From: Neostapfia colusana
Taxonomy: Eukaryota > Streptophyta > Magnoliopsida > Poales > Poaceae
NCBI GenBank assembly: GCA_030760725.1
Contig: JASWHV010000011.1
Coordinates: 85,475,765-85,539,764 of the forward strand
DNA length: 64,000 nucleotides
Reading direction: 5' to 3'
The translations under genes were made by a program, and so were the position numbers. The notes beneath the pieces are model-generated. The model had not been told where the DNA came from. It worked only from the letters and a program-made list of their open reading frames with translations, and searched no databases. Positions within the stretch are counted from its first letter, which is position 1. Every line of letters begins with the position of its first letter. Below are positions 1-9,900 of this stretch, piece by piece.

Positions 1-1234
1 CGACCCTCTCCGCCTCGGCCGCCACGGAGTGCTCCTGATCCTCAACGGCGCGCTTACAGCGTGCCAGCCTCTGCCGTACCTCCTCAAGGGTAGAGAAGTT
101 CTCCTTGGCCCGGGCATGCGCCTCAAGGGCCTCCCTGTGGAGCCGCCGCGTCTCGGAGTCCAGACGGTCGACAGCCTGCTTCTATCGGTCAAGGAGTGCC
201 TCCATTATGTCGAGCGACTCCCGCCTGGAGTTGAGCTCGCCCTTGACCTTCGCGGTCCGCTCCCGCAAAAGGTTCCCCTAGGTGAGAAGGCGATCCCTCT
301 CAACCACCTGCTCCTCTCTCTCACGAGCGAGCGCGGCCAAGACCTACCGAACGCTCGTCTGGGCGAGCGCGAGAGCATCTGCCAGGGGCAGTGGGGCAGC
401 AGAGGCTGGAGCGGCGCCCCCGAATTCCTCCATCACGACGTCTTTAAGAGAAGAAGATGCACCGGCCACCGGAATGAGACGCCGGTCAGGAGAAGCTGGC
501 ACCAGGACTTCGACAGCCGGACCCACCGAACCCTCACTAACAGCTGGCTCCTGAGCCGGTGGAGAGGGACGAGTGGAGGGAGTCGACGCTGAAATAGAAG
601 CCGGGCCACCTGGTACATGGTGAACCTGCGCTGGCTTGGGGGCCGCGGCAACTGTCTTGGCAAGGGGAGTTGACGCAGCCATAGAATCCGGGCAGACCGG
701 TACAGGAGAAACTCGCGCTGGCTTCGGGGCCGCGGCAGCTGTCCCGGTTTCCGAGTGCTGCGGCGCAGACTCCCCATCAGTCGGGGATGGCCGAGAAACG
801 CGAGCACTCCAACGGGCTCTGAACCCCAGCTTCCGAGCCAGGGTAGGACCACTAGAGCCTGCCGTCGCCGCCGACGGCCGCTCCGCAGTCGCCCAGACTG
901 ACGGAGCAGGGGATGCTCCTGAAGCTCCCCTCGACACATCAGCAGTCTCCTTGGAGACTCCACCGCCTGAAGCCCTCCTCGGTGCGTCAGCAGTTTCCTT
1001 GGAGACTCCACTGCCTGAGGAGGGAGGACGCGACACCCGGGAACCTTCAGCCTGTTGTCGCTCAAGAGGAGTCCCGTCGGGATGATGAGCCCGAGACCTC
1101 TTGGGGTCAGCACCGGATGGAGCGCCATCTCCAGAAGCAGGCCGTGCAGGCGCCCTGGTTCCCTGACTTGGCACAGACGCCGCCACCGGAGGAGATCAAG
1201 CGCGCTTCCTCTCTGGAGGCGGGTTGGAAGCCAT
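1..1234 (-). pseudogene. D1 antisense ORF, coiled-coil-like, with nonsense codons
   Basis: Minus-strand frame between the (unseen) pol and the 3' LTR. Its start codon at 1234 opens MASNPPPERKRA, matching the D2 start at 19341. The N-terminal third has a basic KR cluster. The middle is Ala/Pro/Ser-rich with two tandem copies of an SGVSKETAD-like segment. From about 340 down to 1 the frame becomes rich in E, R, L, K and Q with heptad-like spacing, which suggests a coiled coil running out of the window. In-frame stops: TGA at 1196-1198 (D2 has CGA), TAG at 344-346 (D2 has CAG), and further TAGs near 280 and 185. Extra antisense ORFs in this position are known for Tat-lineage elements such as maize Grande. 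Function unknown. Confidence 0.65.
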
Positions 1235-1729
1235 GGCAGGGGAGAGCTCAAGGACAGGAAGACAAAGGCGCAAAAGTTCAAGGAAGGTGCAAGCGCTGGG
1301 AAGTGCGAAGGGAAGCCGCGATGCGGGTAAGATCCCCTTATAAAACTTTCCATGTGTGATTCAAAGCGATTCAAAACTCTTCGAATACGCCGCATAGGCA
1401 ACCGCTTTGGCTCCAAGACCGAGCGCCAATGACAAGTGGACCCAAGTCGTCCAGCTGAAGCGGTGGGCCAAGAAGTCAGTCTCCCAAGGAGACGAGACGG
1501 CAAGGCGCTTCGGCGGTTCCCGAAAAGAGCTCCGCAACATGCAGAAGTGGCAGCCTTGGGAACCGCCGCAGTAAAAGCAACCATCAAGTGGGCGCACGCT
1601 CCCACGATCCCGCGACTGTTCGTGCTCCGGCAGCGGTCAATGCGGGGCTTAGAGAAAGTGCGCGGAACAGAAGAGACGGAGGCCCCACCTCGGGCTCGCT
1701 ATCTCCCCCGATATGGGCCCGGGGGCCAC
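1235..1729. other. D1 noncoding stretch between antisense ORF and 3' LTR
   Basis: No supported coding sequence. It aligns to 19342-19832 of D2. It would hold the upstream region of the antisense ORF and, at its right edge, a G-rich polypurine-tract candidate (GGGCCCGGGGGCCAC, about 1715-1729) directly before the LTR. Short ORFs here are shadows not shared between copies. Confidence 0.6.
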
Positions 1730-1794
1730 TGTCGGTACCCTCGATATGGGGCACCCTCGCGCACAGGGGGAAATGCCTAAGGACCTCGCCCTTC

Positions 1795-2140
1795 TCCCCA
1801 CGGAGAGCTCCGAAGGCGCCACGTGTCCAGCGGGGCCGGACCTCCCTCTCCTCAGAGGAGAGCTTCGGACTTTTCACGTGGCCTGCAGAAGCCGGACCTC
1901 CCCCCCCCCCCCCCCCCCCCCCCCCCCCGTGGGGGGAGCTCCAAAGGCTCCACGGGTTCCGCAGGGCCGGACCTCCCTCTTCTTAGAGGAGACCTCCGGG
2001 CCCGCCACATGGCCAGCAGAAGCCGGACCTCCCCCCTCCGTGGGGGGAACTCCGAAGGCTCCACGTGTCCCGCGGGACTGGACCTCCCTCTCCTCAGAGG
2101 AGAGCTCCGGGCCTGTCACATGGCCAGCAGGACAACGCTG
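1795..2140 (+). repeat. D1 U3 hairpin/G-box module array
   Basis: About six degenerate units of roughly 60 bp. Each has GGACCTC, a self-complementary stem such as CTCTCCTCAGAGGAGAG, GCTCCG, and then a CACGTGG-like core. The same architecture, on the opposite strand relative to transcription, is found in A-family U3 regions and in the E internal arrays. The ACGTG core is the known plant G-box/ABRE core bound by bZIP and bHLH factors; any regulatory role here is inference. Confidence 0.65.
1900..1928 (+). repeat. Poly-C run (29 C)
   Basis: Uninterrupted cytosines inside the D1 U3 array. The two D2 LTRs have only about five C plus CTCC at the same place, so this is a local expansion (or a sequencing-length artefact). 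Confidence 0.9.
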
Positions 2141-2525
2141 CCTGCCCCCGCGCGGTAGGCAGCGGGCGTAAAGACGCACCATACCTTGCCCGTATGAGGT
2201 ATTCAAGGCCCGCGCCTTCCCAAGATGCGGAGACGCGGAGCACACCTCTGTCAGGTGCCGTTGTGCCCAGTCGCATCACAGACTGGCGCGCCGGGTCAGA
2301 GCCTGCCCGCCAATAAACACAGCAACAAGACATCCCCTACTGCCCCTGCCATCATCAACCACTACAACTAGCTTGCGGCATGGGCAGGGCGGCAGAACGA
2401 AGACTCGGAAGCCTTCGCCAGAGACAACTACCGGCATAACTGCAGGTACGGTAGTCGGTAGGCAATCTCCCCGGGACCACCTGTCAGGTCCCGGGCCCCC
2501 CTTGTAAGCCACTCGAACCTTGGAC

Positions 2526-2533
2526 TATAAAAG
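2526..2533 (+). promoter_or_regulatory. TATA box of D1 LTR
   Basis: TATAAAAG in the context GGACTATAAAAGGCTCGG. It is conserved in both D2 LTRs and, on the minus strand, in the E LTRs. It lies about 390 bp downstream of the module array, as expected for the U3/R boundary. Confidence 0.75.
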
Positions 2534-2835
2534 GCTCGGGTAGGCAAAGTTAGCAAGCGTTCGAACTCTGTGAACTCTCACTCTAGACATCACTCACCCT
2601 CAAGCTCAGGACTCTAGTTCTGAGCAGCAAGCAATACCGCGAGCACCTCTGCTCACCGTGGACGTAGGGTTTTACGCTCCGGCGGCCTGAACCACGTAAA
2701 ACTCACCGTGTCAAGCTTCTCCCTCACTCGTCCCTAACGCTAAAGCTCTCCACAAGCGTCTAGCCCCTCCGAAAAAGAACCTCCGCGGGCTGCCCAGAGC
2801 AGGTCCGGGGGAAGTGTCGACCACACACTTCGACA

Positions 2836-2920
2836 TATGTATATGTGTGATGAACATCCTGGGCACACATATGCATTAGTTCTCAGTTCCGTTGTTTTCC
2901 ACAGAATTGAGGGTGTCACA
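2836..2920 (+). repeat. A1 5' LTR, last 85 bp
   Basis: Matches the end of the A1 3' LTR (about 26609-26693) with about four mismatches and ends GGGTGTCACA. The remainder is displaced to the left by the D1 insertion. Confidence 0.9.
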
Positions 2921-3071
2921 GATTGGTATCAGAGCCACGGGTTGATAGTAGGTTACACGCCTAGATAGAAATCTCAAATTGATATTAAAGCCACGGGTTA
3001 ACAGTAGGTTACACCCCTAAATAGGAGTCACAGATTGGTATTGGACACAGATTGGTAGTTAAGCCACGCTG
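2921..3071 (+). repeat. Imperfect repeats of the primer-binding site in the A1 leader
   Basis: Copy 1 (2921-2975) holds the true site followed by CCACGGGTTGATAGTAGG. Copy 2 (about 2976-3025) repeats this as ATTGATATTAAAGCCACGGG with the same downstream block. A third, shorter and rearranged copy (about 3026-3071) contains CACAGATTGGTAT twice. A2 has copies 1 and 2 as well, so the first duplication predates both insertions. Confidence 0.7.
2924..2936 (+). other. A1 primer-binding site (initiator Met tRNA type)
   Basis: TGGTATCAGAGCC, three bases after the LTR end. This matches the standard plant retroelement site complementary to the 3' end of initiator tRNA-Met. Confidence 0.9.
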
Positions 3072-3385
3072 ACCAAAGGAAGCATCCTAGGATGCTTAGA
3101 TTGGCTTTAAAACTACCTTGGCATAGGAAACCAGCCTTGAATAGGAGTTGTATGAACCCTTGAAATGATTGTTTGTGATTGTGTGCTTAGTGTGAGTTGT
3201 GGGACGTCTCCAAACGTTGTCCATATCCACAAGTAAGTAGAAAGAGGTGTGAGATGTTTCGGCACTTGTTCACATCCTCATATGGGCTAGTATATATATA
3301 TATAGTCCAACTCACCTTGATGCATATAGTTGAGGGAATCTACCTAACCTTCTAACATTCTATTCTATTTCGATCTCTCTCACAG
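3072..3385 (+). other. A1 5' leader, noncoding
   Basis: Untranslated leader between the repeats and the gag start. It contains a short TA run near 3291-3303. The homologous A2 leader is at 49558-49860 on the minus strand. No coding signal. Confidence 0.7.
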
Positions 3386-5254
3386 ATGGTGAAAGGAAAT
3401 GCCAGCCGAAGGAACATCCGTGACAACCAAGAGGATGATCACGATAAGGTTCCTGTTAACGCCGGAGCTGGTGAAAACCACCTAGAAAGGTTGATGGCCA
3501 TGCAAAACCAGCTTATGCAAACCATGATCCAAACTTTGGGTCAGTTGCAGGCCAACAAAAACCCTGTTCCGGCACCACCGCCACCACCACTGCCGGCTCA
3601 CAACAGACTGGGAGAGTTCATGAGGACTCGACCACTCACCTTTGCTCAAGATAGTGATCCCATGGAGGCCGATGACTGGTTGAAATCCATGGAGAAGACG
3701 CTTGCTGTTGTTCAGTGCAATGACCGAGAGAAGGTTCTCTTTGCATCGCACCAACTTATGGGAGCTGCAGCTGACTGGTGGGATGCCCTATGCAACGCCC
3801 ATGTCAACCCGGAGACAATCACTTGGACTGAGTTCAAGGAGAGTTTCCGCTCTCATTACATCCCTGCTGGTGTAATGATGCTCAAGAGACAAGAATTTGA
3901 AGGTCTCCGCCAAGGACAGAGAAGTGTGAATGAGTACCTCAACAAGTTCACGCAACTGTCCCGGTATGCCCCCGAGGATGTCAACTCAGACCAGAGGAAG
4001 CAGTACCTGTTCATGAGAGGGTTGAACAATGAGATCCAGGTTCAGCTCCTCAACAATGACTATGTAAGCTTCCAGAAGCTGGTTGACAAGGCTATAGTGG
4101 TCGAAAGCAAGATCAAATAGATCGAGCGAGAAGGCAAGAGGAAGGTGCAATACCTGCCCGAAGGGAGCAACGTACGACCTCGGTACATGCCCCCGGCCAC
4201 ACCACAGTATAGGTCAACCACTCCTGCATACCGCCCTGGTCAGCCACCACAGCAACAATTCGTTGCACCAGCACCTCGCGTGCCCATGCCTCCTGCGCCC
4301 CGACCTAACAATGGCGCTCCTGTTCAAAACCCCCGCCCCAACGTACCTGCTGCCGTAGGCAACAGGGCATGCTTTTCATGCGGGGAAATAGGACACTTCG
4401 TGAACCAGTGCCCGAGGAGAGGCCCTGGACAGCAAGGTAACGTGCCCAAGCAGAACCCGCGACCGAACGGAGGGGACAATCAAGGAAACCGTGGACAGCA
4501 GAACTATGCTCGCGGCAATGTGAACCATGTCTCTGCTGAGGAAGCACAACAGACTGAGGACGTCATAATTGGTATGTTCCTTGCCAACTCTAACCCAGCC
4601 ACCATCTTATTTGATTCTGGAGCATCACATTCCTTCATATCATCCAAATATGTTGTCAAGCATAACCTACCCATATCCCACTTAAAATGTGCTATGTTAG
4701 TTAATTCTCCCGGTGGAGAGATGAGGACTAATATAGTATGTCCAAAAGTAAGCCTTAAAATAAGGGGGGTAGACTTCCTTGCCAACCTTATTGTCTTGGA
4801 CTCCCAAGGGATTGACATCATACTCGGGATGGATTTGTTAAGCAAGCACAACAGAGTAATCCAATGTGCTAAAAGGAGCGTGCAGTTGACAAACAAACAC
4901 GGTACTCGTGTCGAGTTTGAGTCAGCCCAGCAAACAACCGAACGGGCAATTTTGAACCACGTCAAAGGAACAACATTGGACAGCATTCCGGTGGTTCAGG
5001 AATTTTCGGACGTGTTCCCGGAAGAGCTTTCAGGTATGCCCCCTGATCGGGACATTGAGTTTGCCATTGATTTGGTACCCGAAACTGCACCCATAGCCAA
5101 GAGACCCTATAGGATACCCGTCAATGAACTAGTAGAACTCAAGAAGCAAATTCAATAACAGTTGGAAAAGGGTTTTATACGTCCAAGCTCATCACCATGG
5201 GGAGCTACGGTGCTCTTCGTAGACAAGAAGGATGGAACCCAAAGGATGTGCGTG
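3386..5254 (+). pseudogene. gag-pol: A1 gag-protease-RT (5' half of gag-pol, nonsense-damaged)
   Basis: The ATG at 3386 matches the A2 gag start (MVxGNASRR). Residues about 75-240 form the retrotransposon gag domain (WWDAL, FRSHYIP, YLNKF motifs). A CCHC zinc knuckle (CFSCGEIGHFVNQC) lies near 4370. The aspartic protease active site FDSGASH is near 4612. The N-terminal RT region follows, ending at the D2 insertion. In-frame stops: TAG at 4118-4120, where A2 reads a sense codon, and TAA at 5156-5158 before the QLEKGFIRPS block. Reading frame is otherwise kept, and it continues exactly in phase at 20936 after the insertion. It would encode capsid/nucleocapsid and protease functions; as read it cannot make a full polyprotein. 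Confidence 0.9.
5250..5254 (+). other. Target-site duplication of D2, left copy
   Basis: GCGTG immediately before the D2 LTR start; repeated at 20931-20935 after the LTR end. It lies within A1 RT codons (RMCV). Confidence 0.95.
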
Positions 5255-6351
5255 TGTCGGTACCTGCGATATGGGGTACCCCCGCACACAGGGGAAAATG
5301 CCTAAGGAACTCGCCCTTCTCCGCAGAGAGAGCTCCGAAGGCGCCACGCGTCCAGCGGGGCCGGACCTCCCTCTCCTCAGAGGAGAGCTCTGGGCCCGCC
5401 ACGTGGCATACAGAAGCCGGACCTCCCCCTCCGCGGGCGAGGGGTCCGAAGGTGCCACGTATCCGGCAGGGCCAGACCTCCCTCTCCTCAGAGAGGAGCT
5501 CCGGGCCCGCCACATGGCCGACAGAAGCCGAACCTCCCCCTCCGCGGGGAGAGGTCCGGAGGCTCCACGTGCCCCGCGGACCGGACCCTCCTCTCCTCTG
5601 AGAAGGGCTCCGGGCCCGCCACGTGGCCAGAAAAAAGGTGCTGCCTGCCCCCAAGCGATAGGCAGCGGGCGTAAAGACGCCCCATACCTTGCCCGTACAA
5701 GGTATTCAAGGCCCACATCTTCCCAAGACGCGGAGACGCGGTGCACGCCTCTGTCAGGTGCCGTTGCGCCTAGTCGCATCACAGACTGGCGCGCGGTGTC
5801 AGAACCTGCCAGCCAATAAACACCGCGACAAGACATCCCATGCCGCCTGCGCCGTCATCAACCACCACGACTAGCGTGCGACATGGGCAGGGCGGCAAGA
5901 CGGAAACTCGGAAGCCTTCACCAGAGACAACTACCGGCATAACTGCAGATACGGTAGATAACAGTCAATCTCCCCGGGACCACCTGTCGGGTCCCGGGCC
6001 CCCCTTGTAAGCCACCCGAGTCTTGGGCTATAAAAGGCTCGGGTAGGCGACGATAGCAGGGGTTCGCATCTCTGCAACTCATACGCTAGCCATTCACACC
6101 CAAGCGGTAACTCACCCCCAAGCTCAGGACTCCGGCCCTGAGCAGCAAACACTACAGCGAGCTCCATAGCTCGCCGTGGACGTAGGGTTTTACGCTCCGG
6201 CGGCCTGAACCACGTAAAACTCACCGTGTCAAGCTCTTACTAACTCGTCCATCTGCGCAAGCTCTCCGCAAGGGACTAGCCCCACCGAAAAAAGAACCTC
6301 TCGGGCTTCCCAGTGCAGGCCCGGGGGAAGTGTCGACCGAACACTTCGACA
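5255..6351 (+). repeat. D2 5' LTR (1097 bp)
   Basis: TGTCGGTACC to ACTTCGACA, followed by the primer-binding site. It contains the U3 module array (about 5330-5640, including ACGTGG cores), a TATA box TATAAAAG at 6029-6036 and the conserved GGCCTGAACCACGTAAAAC block near the 3' end. Confidence 0.95.
6029..6036 (+). promoter_or_regulatory. TATA box of D2 5' LTR
   Basis: TATAAAAG followed by GCTCGGGTAG. It would drive transcription of the D2 internal region, which is now interrupted by C. Confidence 0.75.
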
Positions 6352-6373
6352 TTTGGCTCGCCAGGTAGGGGGC
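6352..6373 (+). other. D2 primer-binding site (non-Met type)
   Basis: TTTGGCTCGCCAGGTAGGGG directly after the LTR. E has the related TTTGGCGCGCCAGGTACGGG, so D2 has T in place of the second G of the GGCGCGCC palindrome. It is clearly different from the Met-type sites of A, B and C. Similar sites occur in RIRE2-type Tat elements; I cannot confirm the tRNA. Confidence 0.7.
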
Positions 6374-6408
6374 TTTTCCCCTTGCGCGACGAGTTTCCGC
6401 CGACGAAG

Positions 6409-6995
6409 ATGACCAAGCTTCCCTCAGCGGCAAACTCTCCCCCTCCGTGTTCACGGCGAACCGTGACCAGTGGGGAGTACATGTCGACACACTCAGGATG
6501 GAGTGTGTCGGCACAAGCTGGTAGCCAGCAGCCTACCCCGGCAACGCCAACTCCGGCAATGTAGGCTCCGACCAGTGTGAGATCTTCTGCAGCGTTGAGC
6601 GTACACCATGGGGGTGCGCTAGCTGCAGCAAGAGCACTGCTGCGCAACCAACCTGCTGAGTATGCGCCCCATTCAGCGACCCAACAATGGGTCCGCGAGG
6701 TGGACCGCCTCGTCGTCGCCGCCGCGAACCCTCAGTTTCGGCGGGGGCGGCGCCCCGGTCAACTGGCTGTGTCGCTGACGCGCACGCCCACGGTTGACGG
6801 GCAAACGGTGGTTTCCAGCTCCTCCAGGCTCCCGTCGACGGACCTGAGAAGGGAGCTGGAACGGTGCCACTTGGGCCAGGATGCCCGGGAGTACCTCGAG
6901 CGACGTCGAGAAAGGCGTCACAACCATGAGGCTGGCGACAGCATGACGTCGGCCTCGACACAACCTGGAGGGCAGGTCTTCGCCACGCGAGTCCT
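6409..6995 (+). pseudogene. gag: D2 gag N-terminal fragment
   Basis: The frame opens MTKLPSAANSPPPC, then after an in-frame TAG (6562-6564) continues ALLRNQPAEY, QQWVREVDRLV and a charged DLRRELERC ... YLERRRERR segment. This layout (ALLRNP-like, then a basic ER-rich helix) resembles the N-terminus of Tat-lineage gag such as RIRE2. It is cut at 6995 by insertion C, and the downstream gag is not found on the other side. Capsid/nucleocapsid function is lost. Family assignment is from pattern memory, not a search. Confidence 0.6.
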
Positions 6996-9900
6996 TGTGA
7001 GGACCCCGCCGTCCCGATTACTCACGGGGACGGAGCACCTCGCCCGGGAATCGCATTGGGTGGTGCCGTGCGATGCGGCACCCAACAGCACACATAATAA
7101 AGCATCATATTACATAAAACAAGCGGAAGCTTACAAAGTGTTGATTTTACAAATACTTCTCAAAAATATGCTACAGCGGAAGACTATTACAACTCACGTC
7201 TCATACCTATGCTAAGCAACAGAGAAGGTGTCCAGCCCGCGGACCCTTCTCGCTAGCAACACTGTCATGATAGCAGTGTCAGGGGTTGCCATGAGTTCAC
7301 CACTCGGGGAGTTCCGAGCCTCATCGGGCACCCATACATAACAGCCTACAGTTATTACCTGCAAAACAGCTTATGCAGTATCTGTGAGCACGAAGCTCAG
7401 CAAGACTGACCCGTCACCCTAGCCATGAAACTCTACATGATAGAAATAGAGGGCTGATTACAAAGGTTTGTACAAACAATTATTTTGAGCTAAAGGGGAG
7501 TCCTTACTTCAAGTTTTAAGCAACTTTTATAGCCCTCGCGCAACTTACATCGAGACTCCACAATCAAACAAGAAACACTTCATCTCGATGTCACTTGCCC
7601 GAGGTGAAAGTAACTTTAGTGAGCTATCCTAGACTCAAACGGACCTTGCGCCATTAACGTCGAGACTCCACAATCAAACAAGAAACGCTTTGCCTCGACG
7701 CTACTAGCCCAAGGTGGAAATTAAATTTAGTGAAGTGTTGCTCGTTCCTCATCTCCGTTATGAGGCTTACCCACGAAGCATATTAAACGTTTCCCAGTTT
7801 ATTACTACGTCACGACTCAGTGTACAAGTATGCTCACTACCGCGAGCGGCGGTGATTGCAATCAAAAACACCCGGCTGACACGACACGTACGCCTGTACT
7901 CGACGTTGCACACAGCAACCGTCACTGACGTCGTACGTGGCCACCTTTCACACGACACCCAAATGTCGAACCGGTCCCACCGACTGGGATTAAGTCTCTC
8001 TACGGCAAACCCTCGTAGAGCCGACTTCTCTATCCTTTCAGCATCGGCATCAGACAGTGAGGTATGCCTCGACACCCAGGTTAACATGTTACATCGGTTT
8101 CCGGGGTCCCATATAGCCAGTATGCATCCGGTACACAACTCAAACTTGTCCAGCGGGGCCGCACACGAGAACGGGCCTTAATCGACTCAGACATAGACTA
8201 GGCTCACAGGACCACGTCCTTGACCTTCCATCCACTGCCCGGTCTCCATTCCCAATTATGAGGATCAATTCCCAACTCTTCCGATTGATCCCCCTTAATC
8301 CCATTTCACGAGTAGGAATCTGCCTACTCGAGTTATGTCTCTTTTAATCCACTTTTATTGAGAACAACAGTTATAATTAATTGATAACCTATCCTACATT
8401 AAACTCCAGGGTTTTCTGGGTCATGCATTTGGGGTTTCATACCATCTAGACGTAATGCAATAAATATAATACTAGACGTATGAAGTGAATACAAATAAAA
8501 ACTTGTAAATTTGATGCAAACCGGGGCTTGCCTTTGTTTTGCAGGTGACTTATATATATATGCAGTTAGTGAAGACCACTTGGTGCTTGATCAACCTCTT
8601 TCCTCCTTCCTTGATTTCTACTCCGATGACTTCAACTCCTCCACGTAGATACTACACGTGATGAATATCATATCGTTTAATTGTAAAGACTTTGCTACAA
8701 GTCCTAATAACAGGTTTTCAAAAATTGGAACTCTGTTTAAGAATTTAAAATGACACTGGTGCTAGTGGTTTAGGTTTGGATCTAAACACATGATTAAATG
8801 CTAAGTGGTTTTCCCCCTCTTCTATATTGATCACCTAAAGAGGTTAAAAAGAACAGGGGTGATCCAGGGCTCCAATGGAGCTGAGAATTTTCATGTGAGT
8901 TCCTTGTCACAAGAAAGTCCTATGGACCAAAAATTAGCACTTTTCATTGAGTGGTTTGTTCAGAATAATTTTCTAAGCAATTAAGCAAAGAAGAATTAAT
9001 TCTGAGATCCCACCCATGTTCATGCAAAACTTAGTGAACTACAATTTCAATTATAGCTCATAGAGTTTGCATGAATTTTCCTTGCGTTTTTGGAGCTAAG
9101 ATCTGCCCAGAACTGAATTTCCAAGTTTTGGAAATTCTCTGAAATTGTTTCTGTATTATTTGAATACAGCATCTTCAAATCTAAATTTCCCTGATCAAAT
9201 CAACTTAAGTTGATCTGAAACTTTTATAGAGGTTCACTAATACTCTAAAGACTATTCTGGCAAAATTTGAGGATTTTTGGATTAACCAAACTCCCTCTAA
9301 AATTCTTTTGCTAAAAAGATTTAAAGAATTTTACAGAATTAAATAAAGGGTTTCATACAAATTGGGTTCCATATTTGGATAGTACTCTATCATTTGTCTG
9401 ACAATTTCTGGATTCTCCTACCCAAAGTTGTGGCTATTCAAAGTTTGAACTGAAAACTGAAATTCCCCAAAACGTTCAAATAATGTCAGTGGGTCCAGGG
9501 ACAGGTGTCACTCGCTGAGGCAAGCCACACGGGGCTACAGAGTATTTCCCGCGCCACCACATCAGATCCCTGCGCCACAGCCGATCAAATATTTGAAAAA
9601 CCGTCGCTGACGGGCGGGACCCACCGGGTCGTCTTCTACCTCCGGCCCCCGCGCCTGCGCGCCGCCGGGCTCGCCGGAGTTCGACGGATCCCGGCCTCCC
9701 GGCCATCCCCCGAGCCCTCCCTCGCCGCTAGGGCCTTATTTCACGTGCTGAACACGATGGAACCCTCTTCCCCGGCCGGCGATGGCTCTAACCTAGCTGG
9801 CCACGGTGCGGCGGCTCTGGACCGGTTCGGCAACGTCGCCCGGTCATCCTAGCCTGCCCAGACCTCGGTGGAACGGTGCTACAGCACCAGTGGACGCCAG

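Larger units (their letters stand above)
1..2835 (+). mobile_element. D1: 3' part of a Tat-like Ty3/gypsy element
   Basis: Internal 3' region plus complete 3' LTR; the rest lies left of the window. The LTR matches both D2 LTRs (TGTCGGTACC start, ACACTTCGACA end), and the internal part matches the D2 region before its 3' LTR. No plus-strand gag or pol is visible here. The only long conserved frame is antisense. Sequence right of the LTR (from 2836) is the end of an A-family LTR, so D1 inserted into the A1 5' LTR. The right copy of its target-site duplication should be TATGT (2836-2840). Assignment to the Tat lineage rests on the D2 gag start, the primer-binding site and the antisense ORF. Confidence 0.85.
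1730..2835 (+). repeat. D1 3' LTR (1106 bp)
   Basis: Starts TGTCGGTACC and ends ACTTCGACA; same boundaries as the two D2 LTRs. U3 (about 1790-2140) is a tandem series of hairpin modules. A TATA box follows at 2526-2533. The right end carries the conserved GGCCTGAACCACGTAAAAC block. A run of 29 cytosines (1900-1928) replaces the short C-rich segment of the D2 copies. Confidence 0.9.

Noticed and set aside
433..1605. 390-codon minus-strand ORF overlapping the D1 antisense ORF
   Set aside because: A different frame from the MASNPPP frame shared with D2; it is a high-GC shadow and not conserved as one frame in D2.
3291..3303. Short TA run as a microsatellite of interest
   Set aside because: Only about six dinucleotides in an AT-rich leader; not notable.
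5192..5836. 214-codon ORFs across the D LTRs (also 19770-20414)
   Set aside because: They run across LTR boundaries and U3 modules, and are opened by GC-rich repeats; no coding motif.
7714..8181. 155-codon ORF shared by 7714 and 18360
   Set aside because: Lies in both C LTRs, read antisense to the element; similarity is explained by LTR duplication and the frames diverge at the truncation point.
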